Below, one piece after another: positions 5,661-7,184 of a DNA stretch of 7,184 nt. Positions within the stretch are counted from its first letter, which is position 1, and every line of letters starts with the position of its first letter. The position numbers were made by a program, and so were the translations under genes. The notes under the pieces were generated by a model that had not been told where the DNA came from, did not search any database, and saw only the letters and a list, made by a program, of their open reading frames with translations. Source of the DNA: Lentisphaeria bacterium (GTDB lineage Bacteria > Verrucomicrobiota > Lentisphaeria > Victivallales > UBA1829); assembly GCA_017504325.1 (NCBI GenBank), contig JAFVRL010000305.1, forward strand, positions 1 to 7,184. Direction: 5' to 3'.

Positions 5661-7184
5661 TCATTTTTCTTTGGAAACCAGGAAAACCTCTTTCCAGATC
5701 CCACCGGCACCGCCTTTATCTCCCACTCTTACTGTAATATACTGGGGAGTACGGGCATTGCCTTTTACAAATTTTGTAATATCTACAGTAAAGGGTGTTG
5801 TCCAGTCGCTGAGATTGACATACGGTCTGTAATGGACTTTTTCCCCGTTCACATAAATGGTACAGGAATCATCCACAGCTCCGAAATAAAGATAAATATT
5901 GCGTTTACCGAACCAGTCCGCAGGGATCCGCATGTCTGTGGCATACCAGGCAAACCCGTTATAATTTCTGGTAAGATCCCGGATCTCTTTTGTGATATTT
6001 TTATAATGGGCATGTGGTTTTTCCCAGTTATTATTGGTTGCCATCACATGTTTCCATTTGAGATAATTTCTGCCCTCTTTGAACCATTCTTCCTTCTGCC
6101 CGGCATCACCGGGATCAAGTTTGAATTTCCAGAAAAGGGGAGTTTTGAGGAAGGGGGGAGTAAATTCTGCGAGATCCATTACCCTTTTCAAACCGGCAAT
6201 ATCCCCATAATACTGTTCGGAATATTCCAGAATCGGAAGATTGTTTTTCTTACGGTATTTCAGAAGGGCAAGGGAGGATTCGTCTGTTTTTTCCGTAAGG
6301 GCAATATAGAAAAGACGGCCGTGTTCATTGAAGTCAGCAAGGCGTTTGACCAATGCTTTCTGTGTACAGGTAAGTCCGGGGGACTTCATAGCTGCATCAA
6401 GATATTTGCCTGCCTTTACAAAGTCGGATTCTTTGTAGTAGGGAGTGATATTTTTTACAAGTCCCCTGGAATAGTTGTAGAATGTGCCCAGAGTTGTAAT
6501 TTTATCAATATTTTTTTCAATGCGTTTTTCCCAGACATCTTTCCGCCAGTATTCAAAATATTTTCTCACACTTTCCCCTGCATTGCCATAGGCTTCCAGA
6601 TAATGCCTGAAGCAGTCTTCAAAACTTGCCGAAGGATTCTGCATGGCTTTGGCAAGGATATAATCCGAAAGCTGAACGGAGGGATTAAGGTTTTTATTAC
6701 TGTCATAATCCACACCGATACATCCCTGTCCGACCATGAATTTCATTACATTATAAAAATGTTTTTCAAACCCGGCAGGCAGACACATCATCGCATAATA
6801 GTAATGACGGTTGGGACGGTAAAAAAAGTGTTTAAGCCCCATTTTCTTCCAGGAGGAAATATAATTTTCCAGAGAATCAAGAGTAAAGGAGGTGGGAACG
6901 ACACCGATGACCACATCGTCAGCCAGTTTTTCTCTTCTGGGAGCATCCTGGGAGGCGTTATAGGCATACATGGAAACTTTCACATCCTTGCGGTATTTCT
7001 TTGCTCTTGCAAGGACATTATTTGCAAAATAGACGTAACGGTCGGCAAGAGCGTGCGTCCAGTCTTTCTGCTGTTCAGGAGTGAGAACGTCCAGTTTCTT
7101 GCAGTTTTCACAATGACAGGAAAGCACATCCGGAGCATCATTTTCGCAAACATTTACATATTCAGGCATTCCCGCCTTTTTCCA
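5661..7184 (-). CDS. Second DUF4838-domain protein, C-terminal 507 residues (start lies beyond the right edge)
   Basis: The frame is open from the right edge to TGA at 5661-5663. The Met at 7169 is internal: the five codons before it (WKKAG) match WKKKG of the neighbour at residues 246-250, so the gene continues past 7184. The visible part aligns with residues 246-752 of the 752-residue neighbour without any gap, at about 80% identity by eye. Shared features are CENDAP, the CHCENC cysteine cluster, YAYNAS, FYRPNRH, the helical middle and the C-terminal jelly roll ending KEVFLVSKEK. Differences cluster at a few spots, for example SFTLDSLEN against NATMPSLTK and SNKN against AGKT near the predicted active face. 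Function is inferred as for its neighbour. The promoter and any signal peptide lie outside the window. Its own terminator at 5609-5640 suggests a separate transcript. Confidence 0.88.
   Translation of the reverse strand, partial: WKKAGMPEYVNVCENDAPDVLSCHCENCKKLDVLTPEQQKDWTHALADRYVYFANNVLARAKKYRKDVKVSMYAYNASQDAPRREKLADDVVIGVVPTSFTLDSLENYISSWKKMGLKHFFYRPNRHYYYAMMCLPAGFEKHFYNVMKFMVGQGCIGVDYDSNKNLNPSVQLSDYILAKAMQNPSASFEDCFRHYLEAYGNAGESVRKYFEYWRKDVWEKRIEKNIDKITTLGTFYNYSRGLVKNITPYYKESDFVKAGKYLDAAMKSPGLTCTQKALVKRLADFNEHGRLFYIALTEKTDESSLALLKYRKKNNLPILEYSEQYYGDIAGLKRVMDLAEFTPPFLKTPLFWKFKLDPGDAGQKEEWFKEGRNYLKWKHVMATNNNWEKPHAHYKNITKEIRDLTRNYNGFAWYATDMRIPADWFGKRNIYLYFGAVDDSCTIYVNGEKVHYRPYVNLSDWTTPFTVDITKFVKGNARTPQYITVRVGDKGGAGGIWKEVFLVSKEK

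Overview
This looks like a stretch of chromosome from a Gram-negative, carbohydrate-degrading anaerobe. The best guess is the Lentisphaerota/Victivallales or a related PVC-group lineage. The guess rests on paralogous secreted DUF4838-type proteins next to a Gfo/Idh/MocA oxidoreductase and a TIM-barrel sugar isomerase, a TolB-like fragment (implying an outer membrane), strong AGGAG ribosome-binding sites and AT-rich spacers. This is an inference from gene content; no rRNA or other phylogenetic marker is present.

Layout. Positions 1-231 (minus) hold the N-terminal end of a TolB-like exported protein that leaves the window on the left. Positions 232-610 are a divergent regulatory spacer containing a 5'-leader hairpin, two dyads, a good sigma70-type promoter and a possible 17-codon ORF. 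Positions 611-2566 (plus) are a two-gene operon: a sugar phosphate isomerase/epimerase and, 21 bases later, a Gfo/Idh/MocA NAD(P)-dependent oxidoreductase, ending in a strong intrinsic terminator at 2591-2632. Positions 2567-3178 carry no convincing gene. This spacer contains four exact tandem copies of a 38-bp unit and several hairpins, and it is framed by a 13-bp inverted motif (GGCTGTTGCAAAA). Positions 3179-5437 (minus) encode a complete 752-residue secreted DUF4838-type protein with its own promoter (5520-5547) and terminator (3112-3155). Positions 5661-7184 (minus) hold the C-terminal 507 residues of a second copy, about 80% identical by eye and colinear without gaps, with its own terminator at 5609-5640.

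How it may work together (inference). The DUF4838-type proteins would act on a glycan outside the cytoplasm. The isomerase and oxidoreductase, which lack signal peptides, would process a released sugar or keto-sugar in the cytoplasm. The two paralogs appear to be separate transcription units, so they may differ in expression or substrate. The substrate cannot be read from the sequence. The least explained part is the repeat-bearing spacer at 2567-3178, which could be a small non-autonomous mobile element, a decayed insertion sequence, or two similar terminators flanking a minisatellite.
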